Positions 46,255 to 58,487 of a DNA stretch of 64,000 bases are shown one piece after another. Source of the stretch: Mimachlamys varia (lineage: Eukaryota > Mollusca > Bivalvia > Pectinida > Pectinidae); contig OX392542.1 of assembly GCA_947623455.1 (NCBI GenBank), positions 7,571,625 to 7,635,624 of the forward strand, in the 5' to 3' direction. The position numbers and the translations under genes are program-made. Positions within the stretch are counted from its first letter, which is position 1, and every line of letters starts with the position of its first letter. Under the pieces are notes generated by a model that ran no database searches, had not been told where the DNA came from, and was given only the letters and a program-made list of their open reading frames with translations.

Positions 46255-48739
46255 TACTAGTACTCATATATTTTTTAATTGTGTCTTTACACAGATACTA
46301 ACATCAACTCCAATCAAGTTTGAATTAGAACACTGACAGGTCAGCAATGGCCCAATTTAACATGTTTAAGATTTTATGATTTCCCAAAATAGTCAATCAT
46401 TAAGCTGTGGAATGCTCAAATTCATTGACTTTGACTTCATAGAAGTGAAAAGTTGCCAAAGATTTCTTTGACCAAACACTTTGATCTCATGCAGGGCTTG
46501 ACCTTGACTATTGGTCAAATGACCTGCTGTAAATTGCAACCATGGCACCTTTGCTTCACAGTGTTATAAAAACTTTGACCTTGACCTTGACTTTTGACTT
46601 AGTGACATTGGACATTGGTTTCTGACCTAAATAGTTTTTTTTTGTTCTGAACATTATTTACCAAACACATGTATCTCCATATTGGACCTTAATTTTAATC
46701 AATTGTCATTTTCCTCAATAAACAATAGTAAACTTCACCCCCTCCCCAGAGGAGAACATAAAGTATGGGGTACATGAAATTTACAATTTTGATCAAGCAT
46801 TTTAATGCCCTTCCATCTAGGTAGAAAATGATGACGAACAAAAAAAGGATAAGAATTGGTCACTGGAGACTTTTTCTTAGGTGACATTACTAACAAGTTG
46901 GTTGTGTTTGGATCATATCCAAAAGACAGTAACAAATAGCAGTATTGAATCAGTATATTTGTGTGAAACATAATACTGGATTTTTCAGATTGCATTGATA
47001 TGGTAAAATTAGAGTGACATCCTCAAATTCAAGAAAGACACATTCCTTGGCACATATATTAATCCATGATAAGTGATGTTTTATAAGCTCCACATGTGTT
47101 ACTGAACAGCTGACCATTAGATTTCCAACATTCCAAAATATTACCGCACAGAAGGGGTTTGCATACTATTCTTTAATTTTATGTACGGAAACAGGTCCTG
47201 TGGTATCAAGGCGATCCAGACAGAGAACAAGCAAATTTGTTGGCCGCAGCATACTCTTTCAACGGAGAACAGGGGATCAATCTCAGCCATTCCAGTGGTT
47301 TTAGGGCTTTGTCATGGGCAGTGTTGATGGGGAGTAGGAGCAGTATATGAAGTAAGTAGTATGTAAACCTATTGTAATGGCCTTTATCACATCTGTCATT
47401 TATACTTGTCTCTAAGTTTGCTCTTCCACTGAATTGCTTCATTTCATGGTTTGAAGAATAATAGAATCTTCCTCTACCTTGAGGTGTGAGAGAATATCTA
47501 GCCCTGGGGGTATTTTTTTTTGGTTGTCTAACCGTTACCCGAGGCTCTGCCGACGGTTTGACAATCAAGAATATCACCCAAGGGTTTAACGCTAAGAAAG
47601 TACGGGAGAAAAATAATCAGTCACTCCTGTATAATGTAGAAAGAGTCATCTCAACCCTCAGGATAAGATTTATGAATTTATAAATCATACCATCGGATTG
47701 AGATTTCTCTGTCTACATGACACAGGGGTGAGAGATTCTATTAGTCACAACAACAATTGTGAGTGAGTGAATTATAATGTTCATGTATCTGGCAATATTT
47801 GTGAGACACCACTTTGAAGTCACCATCATTCTAATACACAACTATGACACTGACTCATCAATGTTAAAAGTCAAGGGGCTGATAAGCTATTTTTTTAATG
47901 TGATTAACCTGAAAAATTTCCAAAACTGGATGCAAGGTAAATCATCATGTACAATAAGACAGATGCACAGAAGGACAGCTTGATTACATTACATATTCGA
48001 TGTGGTGCTCTAATAAGACAGAAGTATACATATATTATATGCACAGATGCTCTAGAATTTTGTCAAAATCCTTCTCCCTAATAACAGAATAACATCTTGT
48101 TCGGAGATTTTGCCTACATGTGTAAATTACACATGATTAAATTCAAATTAATTGTAGCTTGTACAGCTTTTAAGAGTGCAATATATACCGCCAGGTGTGC
48201 TTTGCATATTACAATGTACTTTGAAACAGGTGGATAATTGCTTGCCGATTCAATCTTAGATGAGGTGTGAAGGTGAGATGGGTGGAACAGCACTGCAGTT
48301 TTAGACAGACATGTTGTCAGTTGTACATTATATACATGACAAACAGTTGATTTTCTGAATTTGTACAGCAGTTTTAACGTTTAAACCCTGGTTTAAGCCC
48401 CTTATGAGATCTCAGTCTGAGATTAATGCTGATGATGATGAAATCACCATCACCTGCGTCTGACATTCTGCTAACCCTAGTCTTCCGCCAATATACAATG
48501 CATGGTTAATTCTAGTGAACCCATCAATGCTCATATATATTATCAAATAAATAAAATTCTCCGGGATAGCTGCACGTGTCTACAGTCTCCACTTAAAGGT
48601 AGGTTTCATCCCCAACCTCATTTACATATTTCATTTTTGACGCAATAATATGACATCCCTTTATATCGCCTATTATAAATATCCATTTGTTTTAGGAACA
48701 AAATAACAAAACACATTGGTTAGAGAGAAATGAATGGAA
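46255..48739. other. Intergenic with TTGACCTTGAC-type low-complexity words
   Basis: No gene supported. At 46435-46620 the words TGACCTTGAC, TTTGACTT and TTGACTTTTGACTT recur. The longest frame (47206-47577, minus, 123 codons) has no recognised domain. Confidence 0.4.
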
Positions 48740-48790
48740 TTTCGATGCAGTTAAATGGTACAGAAAATCAGTCTCGTCGACATATGATCA
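48740..48790 (-). repeat. Inverted copy of a block inside the 45.9-kb MITE
   Basis: GTTAAATGGTACAGAAAATC and AGTCTCGTCGACATATGAT match, in reverse complement, 46157-46206 with two or three differences. Only this block is shared, so both are probably fragments of a larger repeat. Confidence 0.6.
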
Positions 48791-50010
48791 GGGACTAAAT
48801 AACTCTTAAACCTAGAGAGTTTCCAAAAAAGTCGCCTGGTACTATTTCATAGAGTCACATTTAGCAGACAGTTTTGCTGAACTGACAAGAAGAGAAGCAT
48901 CAGAGTATCTGCTTTTAGTACTTATAACATGGTGTGTGCTGGAAGTTTTTGGCAGGTGCTTGATTTGCTAGCGCGTGGGATGTAGTATACATACACAACA
49001 AAACAATGACACGTGTACATAGTAAGAGGGACACGTCCGATCTACATGTAGAGGAGCCCGGATGTCAGCAGCTCGTGGATGCTGTCGCTGCTGTATGTGT
49101 TGACAGGCCTGAGTTGGGAATTCACAGAATGATCTCTATCAAAGTGTTTATTAAACCTTCATCCAAAATAATAGCAGAAACAAAAAAACAATATCAGAGC
49201 CTAAATATTTTAATAGAAAGGTGACATTAGAAACATAATGTACATACCCTAAAATAAGGCTTAATTACACAAAACCTCTACGCAATATCGCAGCTGACCA
49301 GGAGACTACTACACACCGTACCGATTCGTCAATTATAGATATGGCAGATATGTCTGAAGCGGTGCCCGTGGCCAATCAATCCGACTATTTGATGGTTATT
49401 GATACAATTGTATAACGACACATCAGTATAATTACATAGCCAATCATACAATGACATCACGGAACACTTGATGACGTGGGTGATTACGTATTTAGCAATT
49501 ATTTGTGTAACGATCATATTGATTATGTCTATGATTAAAATTAAACTAGCGTAAATCACCCTTTCCGAAAACTCTTTATGCTTTATTGATAAGTTCTTTT
49601 CAATATCTGTTTGCGATATTTTGGCGGGTTAAACAATAATTGATGTCAAAAGTATGAAATCTACAGATTATTCTAGCGTTCACCAAATAACCATTTAACA
49701 TTACCTAGAGCATAATAACACTTTGTGTGTCTGTATTTTCTTTTTTTTTCTTGCCGATGATTTTTTCCCGTCTGTATTATCTCCCCTGATACTTCCAGTT
49801 ACATTATATTAACCGGTACACATACGGTAACTGCTTGCCATAGAAGATGTCCCGAATGCTAATAACGATTGCAGCGCGGTAGTCGATATTGAAACTAAGG
49901 TGGTAATAACTACGGCCACATGGTCAAGCCAATCTAATCCAATAAGATTTAAATAATATCACCAAACAATATAAATACAGAAGAAAAATGACATTTCTGC
50001 AACATATACA
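48791..50010. other. Intergenic, nothing firm
   Basis: A frame at 49006-49224 contains QQLVDAVAAVCVDRPELGIH with coding-like composition but no recognised family, start context or splice partner. Otherwise AT-rich. Confidence 0.35.
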
Positions 50011-50430
50011 TGTATATGAAATGACAAAACACACACATATGCTGCACCTTTTAAAGGAGGGGTGCCAATTTGAGCCTTTGTTGCGGCCCATCAGTGATAA
50101 GGCTAATATTTTGCAGGAAGATAATGTAAGGTCGTTAAGGAAAGGCCCAAATCGGCACCCCTCCTTTAGTAATAGATACAGTGTGCCGAAAAAATGAATT
50201 AAACTGCATCATACAGCTGTTTCATCCTCATAGGACTCTTCGGTGATGCTAAGGGACAAAAGGATGGAATCCAAGGTTTCTAAACTAATGTAGAAGCAGA
50301 AGGGTTAGATGTGTTAAACCCCTTTAAATTATGAATTTAGAAGTAAGATTAAACTATTTCTGTATAATTTCAAATCGTGTACTACGAAAATGTGTATATT
50401 ATGTACCGTGCCACTACTAAAATGAGATAA
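50011..50430 (+). repeat. Dispersed repeat family 2, copy interrupted by a MITE
   Basis: ACACACACATATGCTGCACC and TTTAGTAATAGATACAGTG are the two sides of the same block that is continuous at 39.42 kb; 109 bp are inserted between them. The rest follows copy 2 at 15.74 kb as far as CCGTGCCACTACTAA. Confidence 0.75.
50056..50164. mobile_element. 109-bp Spy-like MITE between AAA and TTT
   Basis: Ends GGAGGGGTGCC and GGCACCCCTCC; the inverted repeats continue to about 25 bp with a few mismatches (AATTTGAGCCTTT against GATTTGGGCCTTT). The element sits exactly between AAA (50053-50055) and TTT (50165-50167), and the uninterrupted family 2 copy at 39.43 kb reads AAATTT, so no target duplication was made. 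Insertion between AAA and TTT without duplication is the defining habit of Spy transposons, relatives of Harbinger. No coding capacity. Confidence 0.7.
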
Positions 50431-50503
50431 CTATGGCTATGTAGGCTCCAGAAAACCTCGGGGACTAAACAATCCACCAGCAGAGTCTGCCACATCTATC
50501 ATT

Positions 50504-50530
50504 AAAGATGACGTAACACACGCATATGCT
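50504..50530 (+). repeat. Dispersed repeat family 2, tiny fragment
   Basis: AAGATGACGTAACACACGCA then TATGCT, the starting block only (compare 39401). Confidence 0.5.
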
Positions 50531-51654
50531 TGCGCATACACATACTACTCTTGCTTAGTTTGAACAGACGCTCAAAAAATATTAGAAACATACACAATCT
50601 GAAAATTGGAATAATTAACATGAACTTTAAAAACTAGCTATTTAAAATTTATGTAATGCACTCTCGTATATTGGGAGATTATCGAAGTGAACACGAGGTT
50701 ATAATCAGGTTCTGGGTCGCATTCCTTCTGTTTCAGATGTGTACACATGCCGTTTATATGACATTTACTGTAACGAGAGCACAACACTTTAAATATACCC
50801 TGTCTCCCATTTAATCAGTTATTGGCCAATTCCATATGCAAGCCATATACATGTAAGACAAGGTTCTGTCAAAAATTGGCAGAAAGTAAATATATCAGAC
50901 GTGTATGTGTACTGTACATAGGCTTTCCCGAGTGCTCAACTTAAAAAAAATCCTATCCCACGGGTTGATTATTCTTTGTTTTCATAACATACAAGAATGA
51001 TGGATAGTTGTCTCCCACACTTACTTACCATAAACAATTTATACGTCATAATGCAGCGAGCCACGTGGACTGCGTTATCTGCAAGGTGTGTGAAACGTGT
51101 GACAAAATGGATGAAGTTACTATGGTAACGGTGCATAAAGGAGTGACGAGAAGGTGCCATTTTCCAGAATGATAGCTCGTGGGAGCAGATTTTTGCCACT
51201 AGGAAGGTTAAAACATTTCTTTTACTTAGCAAAAGCTGAGAAAGCACATTTTGGAATATTTGCTGATATGAATTTAAGGACTTTTAAAGTGTTTCTGTTG
51301 TGTTATATTCTTACACAGAGTAATCTTCATTAACCGTGACTTCTGGTGTTTGTAACATCTTTTGTGACGGGATTATTTTTTGTAACCTCACAGATCATGT
51401 AAGCCAGTATAATGATTTTTGTGCGTTAATAAGTTTAATAAAAAATATGTATCTAATATCAAGTAAATTGACAAATGTATTTCCAAATCATTATTTTTTA
51501 TTAGATTTACCTCCCCTTGCTCGACTTAAAATACATAAGGCATGCATACTAGCTAGTGCACGTACAAAAAGAAACAAGTACTTCCCATAGACGGTTAAAT
51601 AATAAAAACATCGTTTATACCAATTGCGTAGCTTCCCAGGTATGTAATAAGAGG
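50531..51654. other. Intergenic, nothing recognised
   Basis: AT-rich with short frames lacking domains. Confidence 0.45.
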
Positions 51655-52090
51655 TTACTGAAGTGTCAACCAAAATATCATCATGACTCAAAATCGATTT
51701 AACTAGGAGTAAAATAAATATTTACATGGGGACTACTCAAAATGTACAAAAGAGTAAGATCACGTGTTCCGGACGAGTAAGCGTCTTCTGCTTCAGCGAC
51801 GACACCTGCCATGAAAATCTTGGTCACATCAAAATAAACGTTAAGTCCGTGAAATCCTCATTCTCAATCAATCACAGCAAGTAGGTATAATCATGAGCAT
51901 ACTCAAAAACGCTCACCATCATATCACACAAAGATACAAAATATTTCTCAATGAGACCATGATGGCGACCATAAAACTTGCTCATAGTTCTCATCATCTT
52001 GCATGTCTCGAATCCTTTTTACTTTTGTTTGTCAGCAATCGACATCTATCAAGATCATATCGATATTTAGGTCAAGCCCTAGAATAACGG
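51655..52090 (+). repeat. Dispersed repeat family 1, long copy
   Basis: ACTGAAGTGTCAACC, CTCAAAATCGATTTAACTAG, GTGTTCCGGACGAGTAAGCG, TCTTCTGCTTCAGCGACGAC, AATCTTGGTCACATC, TACTCAAAAACGCTCACC, GAGACCATGATGGCGACC and CGACATCTATCAAGATCATA. One of the two fullest members. Confidence 0.75.
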
Positions 52091-52366
52091 ATCATGTAAA
52101 CAACATGAGTTGGAGAAGTACATTTATAAGTAGGGATTCTACTCTAAAAAAGGGAAAGTTCAAAATAGGAAAATCGAAATCGCTTCTTATCGTATAGCTT
52201 ATTAAGAGGCTGTATAGGTTGGCCTTAGTCCAAGTAAAAGAGTATGTTATGTTATGTATTTAAAGTTCAAAAGAGTATATATGATCTATGTGGTCAGCAA
52301 ATATCTTGTTATTTATACATTCTAGACAGGAATTAATGATTTATTCAAGTAAGAACAAAACATCAG
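52091..52366. other. Spacer between two family 1 copies
   Basis: Nothing recognised. Confidence 0.4.
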
Positions 52367-52860
52367 AGAATACCAAAGCGTCAACAAAACCATAATCCGA
52401 ACTCAAAATTAATTAAACTAGGGGCAAAATATGAACAAATGAAAGGTTTACATGAATATTCTCGTAAAAGTATAAGAGAATAAGACCAGGTGTTCCGAAA
52501 GAGTAAGCGTCTTCTTTTCATCGATGACACCCGCCATGTAAATCTTGGTCACATCCAAGTAAACATCAATCCTCAAAAAGAGTTAGCATTGTTAATCATT
52601 ACAAGAAAGCCACTAATAAGCAAACTCAAAAACGTCCATCTTCATATCAGACAAAGATACAGAATATTTATCGAAGAGATCAAGATGGCGACTATAAAAC
52701 CTGCCGATAGTCTTCATATCCCTGCATCCCTCGAATCCATGTGCCGTCTGTTTGTTCTTCAGCAGCTGACATCTATCACGAACACCTCGATATTTAAAGC
52801 ACGCCTTAGAACAACGAATCAACTGCAACATGGTAACACCATAGGTTGGAGCTAGATGCA
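52367..52860 (+). repeat. Dispersed repeat family 1, longest copy
   Basis: TCAGAGAATACCAAAGCGTC, ATAATCCGAACTCAAAATT, AACTAGGGGCAAAATATGAA, AAAGTATAAGAGAATAAGAC, CAGGTGTTCCGAAAGAGTAA, GACACCCGCCATGTAAATC, CAAACTCAAAAACGTCCATC, GATCAAGATGGCGACTATAA and CAGCTGACATCTATCACG. Same orientation and order as the copy 280 bp upstream. Confidence 0.8.
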
Positions 52861-55800
52861 TACAAAACTGTCCACATGGCGGGGCAGGCTCTTGTGAAAC
52901 TTTATCGATAGGACCGTACAATACACTAAACCTTATACACTGCTTCAGAGGAGATACTTGTTTCAATTATGCTGTTTTTTTCGAGCAATATTTTTTTTCA
53001 CTACAGGATCACCATTCCCTATGACCATAGCCATTAACCAACTATTAGCCCACGTACTTGCGTTCCTAGTACTAGTAAGCCATATACATGCACTAGCATT
53101 GTGCGATGGATAGCCCTTATTTCACACTTCAGACACATTTTAAAATGACTAAAATGGTCGTATATTCTGATAAAGATCTTTTAGAAGATAATGGAGTTAT
53201 CCTATTATGTCGATTTTACGAAGCAATATTTTAATGTACGCGTGCCTAAATCAATTAGATGTATTTCAATGACATTGTATCGTAAATAAATAATTATTTC
53301 CAGAACCATAATTTATTGTTGTTATATATGTGTTTTGATATTGAAGCAAGTGAATACGTAAAACCTCTTCTCTAAAGAAAATGTACGCACCAACAACGTG
53401 AAAGTTGAACCATACACATATTGATGTATTAGCCATGTGACATTGGATTACTTAGAGTACAAAAATGTGCGTATGTCGTACGTCATTGTGAAATGGTGTC
53501 ATCGTGTACTGTTTGTCATTTTTGTCGTTCAAATTAAAATTCAAACGTTAGGAAAATAGTAATACAGGTGTTAAAGAAATCAGTCTGTGCACAGCTCCTC
53601 GGTCGATGTGAGCATAGTTACATCATTTGATATTAATGACACCAATGATTTCTGTAACTCCTCAGTCAAGAGAGTCAGTGAAATTCCGAACATTACGTAG
53701 TGGCCGGTAACATACAAAGTGATGTTAGGGCTTTAGTTATATTGTTCACATACAATGTAGTAGTGATTCTGAGTTGGATTTAATAGCTTGAAGTTCCACG
53801 ACCTAGCGAATTTCTGGTTAACTGATGAAGGTTATTTTAGTTTCTCCCTCCCTTTATATTCCATATAACTGTTGATAAACCAAAGGTGGTCTGTTCACCT
53901 TGGGACACATGTGTTTTTAAAGAAGCTGGAACTTGCTACATTACATCCCCAGTATTACACTGTGTTTATCTTCGAGGAGATGAACAGCTTGGTTTATTTT
54001 TTTGTTGTTTTTTATTCAGGCCGTGCACATGGTGATGAAAAGATCTAACATTTTTTTATATTGGTGTTAATGCCTATTTACAAATGTATAAAAAAAATCA
54101 TCCAAGGAAGTATGTAAGTTTTAATGTTCCGAAATCCACACCGACATATACACATATCTAAACTCTGTACTATCGCTTTAGAATAAAACGATCTCATACA
54201 GGGACACGTGTACGTGTGATGACGCTAGACAAAGGCACAGCGAGGGAGCGATGTTATCGCGCCATGCGTGAAGATTGCCAAATTCGCGACCAATTCAGCG
54301 AGCTGTCATGCTCATAATTAACAATGTATAATGTCGAATTCACAGGTTTATTAATCAACATCTTATCTAGTAATAATTACTGTGTATTGTGGCGATATAA
54401 CACTCATACAGTTACCTGTTCAAAGGACCTGCATTGGAGATTATAGGTCAAATAAAATATAGGGTTGCCTCGTCTCGCCAAAATCAACAGGCTAACATAT
54501 GAACAAGTTCATGTAGACAAAATACGGTCAATTTAGTAAAAATAATATTTAAATAATAATTCCAACATACTTTTGATTTGTATAGAATAACAGTTGCAAT
54601 TTAAATCCGTGTATACTTTAAATTGAAACTTTCTAGTGATATAACAACAGTTCAGATTTAAGATTACTTACAATTTAAAGCCCGTTTTAAATGCTATAGT
54701 CTTCGTCTTAAGATCGAGTGATATAATCTCATTGTCCAATACACGTCCTTTGTTAGCTGATCTGTACGGGTTTATGCAGTAGAGGTACCCCATGTTAGAC
54801 TTAGCGTCCCTTTAACACTCAAGTGTGTCCACATATTAAATGTCAACACACCTTGGCAGTGAGGAGAGGTTAATCATAGACTCACACGGGACCTGAACCT
54901 TCAAATTGTCATTACCGACTTGACACCCCTGGACGGGTACCAGAGTCCTCGTACACGAGGGATAGCATGGGAAACATCGTTATTCAATAATATGTTAGTG
55001 TGAAGTTTTACTGTCAGCATGTGTTAAATCTGGATATATGGTCCATCTGTTTAAACATGGAAATACCTGCTCATATAGGTAAGTAGTTATTATTTGCAAC
55101 TCTAAATATAAAAATATAAATTATATATGTTATTTGTTATGTTAAGAATATCATTACTTCCGCACGCGTTTAATGTCACGTAAAATGTTATTTTCCTCCC
55201 ATGAATTTCACAAAGTTCCCGTAGATTCAGAAATTAATATCATATGTTTATTACTAAATCATTGTTAGAAATACAATACACCCCAGTCTTATTGAACACC
55301 ACAGTGGAGCACCATTTAATCCATGGTGAAGGACTTAGCAAGAAAGTTCACATGAGATCGAGGATGAGATCGAGGATGATCGTTTGAACATTGCAGTGTA
55401 AGAAGTTCACTCATCTCTTGTAGTTAAACTAACACGATCAATTAAACTAGGGGATAAGCATTGATGACGAGAACTTGTGATGCCAATCATAGAACTGTTT
55501 GGAACCAAACACATGTAAAAGAATGTTTTAATGTATTTTATGAGTTAATAACCATGCGTATGAGACTTAAATTGTATAGATCTCATGATGTTCACGAATG
55601 CAATTTAATGATTTTCCTCATCTTCGCTAGCCAAGGGTTACGATCCGAACATAGGTGCTCGTAACCCCTGGATATCGAGAATGAATTTTCCTTTGCATCG
55701 TAATAACTCAACTTTATCCAATCATCGTCGTTGCTAATTTGATCGGCTCATTTTATGCTATGATTCTTCTGCGTTGAAAATTCCTGAATATTTTTACATC

Positions 55801-57354
55801 GTTGTTCAATAAGACTACCCTGCCAGTGATACTCATTTTCATTAAAAATACGATGCCGTCACAGATGACATTTTTCAGATGTACGGCAATACAATCCTTT
55901 GAAGGAATTTCATTGTCTAAAATAGTCAACAAATAAGCCAGGACGGGTGGGGGATGGGGATGACAGTAATATATTCGGAAGTGCCAATATAGCAGATACA
56001 TACTTTTACATATCCTTTACCTGTTTACTGGTTATGCTACAATATATAATTTTGCAAGGAATGCCGTTTACATTTCTTTACAAAGGGATAAATCAAATAT
56101 CAGTCTTGGCTTTGCAAATGATATGGTGCTTACAAAAACATCATATTCTTTGAGATTATGCCGTCAAAGTATGACACAAATTCAAGGACAACTTAACCGC
56201 TATTTAAAACAAAACTGACATGAAACAATACTTATGGTGAATTAGAGTAATGGTTTCACGTAAACAACACATTTTATCTTGGACTCATATTGTGTAATGT
56301 TGGTATATATTGCAACACTAAAGCTTCCTATTACTTAACTAACGGCAAACAATGGGCATATCGATATTGGCAACGATTAACTTGTTTCGTTATTTTGAAA
56401 ACAAAAGATTAAAATTAAATTCATTTTACTATTAAACAGATATAAACTAGCTCGATGATATCCAGATGCCAAATCCCGTTCAAAACCATTTGGTTTTTGC
56501 TCACACTATTCTAGCGATAAAGATAGTACATTGTATTATAGAAAAGTAGTGCCTCCATTGGAAATCAGTTCATCTTAATGAATTGTTTTATTGTATGGAT
56601 GGTTCACTCTTTTCGTAGAAAGAATGACGTTCTGTCGTCCTGGAATTTCATTACGCAGGTGTACATTTTCAATATTTGTTTTTTTCAATCGTACATGTGT
56701 TTTTGTTCATATTTAGCCATGTACAAGTCTACCAGGGAAAGTAAATGGAATGTAATATTATGCCGTTACATGAGTATGACACAAGGCCTCATGTCCGATA
56801 CATCGAACAACAAAAGGGAGAAAAGATACATCAGAACAGTTTACATATACTACAGACAGAGATTCAGATAATTGAGATAAAATAGTATTTAAACACTCGT
56901 CAACATATATTTTCTAGAACCTTGGTTCCCCACATATCTACAATGTAATAAACAAACTGATTATTACAGAGGAACCCTGAAATCAATTAGGAGGCACTTC
57001 GTGGCGATAGAGGCATTAAACAGAAAATTAGATAAATGCGGAAGTTTATGGTTCTAAACACATCCCTGATGGCGTTCACGTGTTACGAGATACTCGTATA
57101 TCAGTGGATGTTAACAAGCCGATTTACAGTATCACTAGTGAATGATCATATAAATAATTGGTTATTTTTTTTAATGTTATATACCATGATTGAAAGTGTC
57201 AAACCATCACATAAAATCCGAGGGAACATATGTAGATCCATTTGTCACTGGTAAGTGACGTTAGTACACAATTATAGCTTTCACATGTCTGACATTACGA
57301 TTGATATAAGAATGTGTGTATTCAAACCTAACGTTATATTATTTTATTGTGACC
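52861..57354. other. Intergenic, nothing recognised
   Basis: About 4.5 kb of AT-rich DNA with frames of 97 codons or fewer. A GC-richer patch at 54195-54300 shows no exon pattern. A short direct repeat GAGATCGAGGAT occurs at about 55352-55379. Confidence 0.45.
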
Positions 57355-57525
57355 TTGAGTTCGGATTGTGGTTTTGTTGACGCTTCACAACCGGTCTTAT
57401 TTATTTTCTTGTACTAATTGTCTCCGTGTCCATCTTTACTTTGTTCCACATTTCCTCCCTAGTTTGATAGATTTTAAGCTCGGATTAAGGTTTTGTTGAC
57501 TCTTCGGTATTTACCGATTTATTTA
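57355..57525 (-). repeat. Two family 1 end blocks in tandem, reverse
   Basis: 57355-57390 (GTTCGGATTGTGGTTTTGTT, GACGCTTC) and about 57455-57525 (TAGTTTGATAGATTTTAAGC, AAGGTTTTGTTGACTCTTCG, GTATTTACCGA). Both are the reverse complement of the GAATACCGAAGCGTCAAC end. Confidence 0.6.
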
Positions 57526-58470
57526 TTTTATTTTTGTTTTTTTGTTGTTTTTTTTCTTTTGGTGGGGGGGTTGGGGGGTTGGAAGTAGGTGTTCAGTATT
57601 ATTGGAAAGAATAACAATGATGCAAGTGTCAATATAAATATGTTATGCATTTGCCAATAGTTAAAAACTCAATAACGCTATAAAAACACGCCTGCTTCTG
57701 TTTAGATACAATCCTAGCTACATTAATGAAATCCCGGGTTCATGTACTTCATTATGATTTTGGATTTTTTCTTGGTCGAATATAATATAAACATTAATCC
57801 TTAATTCCTAATTAAGTATCTTGGTTCCCATCTAGTGATAAAACAATACATATGATACAACTACAAAGTAGTAAGAAGTATTACTAGTATTCCTTTTTGG
57901 AACTTTATCTTAAAAGTTAGTTGTATAGAATGTTTTTCTTTCAAGATATCAATGTCACGTCCTCAAAGTGAGAACTGGGACTGCAAACACACTGAACATT
58001 ACTCTTTCTAAATCAATCAGTAAACGGGATTTGTGCACATGTCCCTCTGATTTAACTTTAGGTCCAGAGGGCATCGATGAATCATTACGTGTAGCTCTAT
58101 GCAGTGTAATTAACTTCTTACATATTGTATTTATAACTAAAACTTTAAGTTGAATCCATGTGTTTGTATTACGTTTAAAATGCTTCTAAAGCAGAATGAG
58201 AGTTTTACTCTGGCGGTAATGTTAATGGACACTTGGATTTAAAAGAGACAACAGGCATAGGTGGCTATCAAGATGAAATATACGGAACTAAACGGCCTAG
58301 TCTCATCTTGAGAGCGCCAATCCGAAATGTTAGTCTCTTTAATGTTAGTGCATATGTCACTGCATTCCTCAGATTCCTAAAATCGGGTCTCATAAGGAGA
58401 AAGCCAATCATTTACAAGTAGAGTAGTAAGCCATGCGATTCTTCTACCAGTTCATCAAAAAATATGTGTA
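57526..58470. other. Intergenic with a G-rich quadruplex-type motif
   Basis: A G-rich run at 57561-57582 (GGTGGGGGGGTTGGGGGGTT and GG) could form a G-quadruplex. Otherwise nothing is recognised. Confidence 0.5.
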
Positions 58471-58487
58471 CCCCCCCCCCCCCCCCC
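58471..58487 (+). repeat. C homopolymer, about 17 C
   Basis: Uninterrupted C run; exact length uncertain in any assembly. Confidence 0.85.

Noticed and set aside
47206..47577. 123-codon minus-strand frame as a gene
   Set aside because: No recognisable domain or splice pattern; composition fits chance or old repeat sequence.
52490..52966. Frames of 117-121 codons on both strands
   Set aside because: They lie on a copy of dispersed family 1; the same stretch is broken in the other copies.
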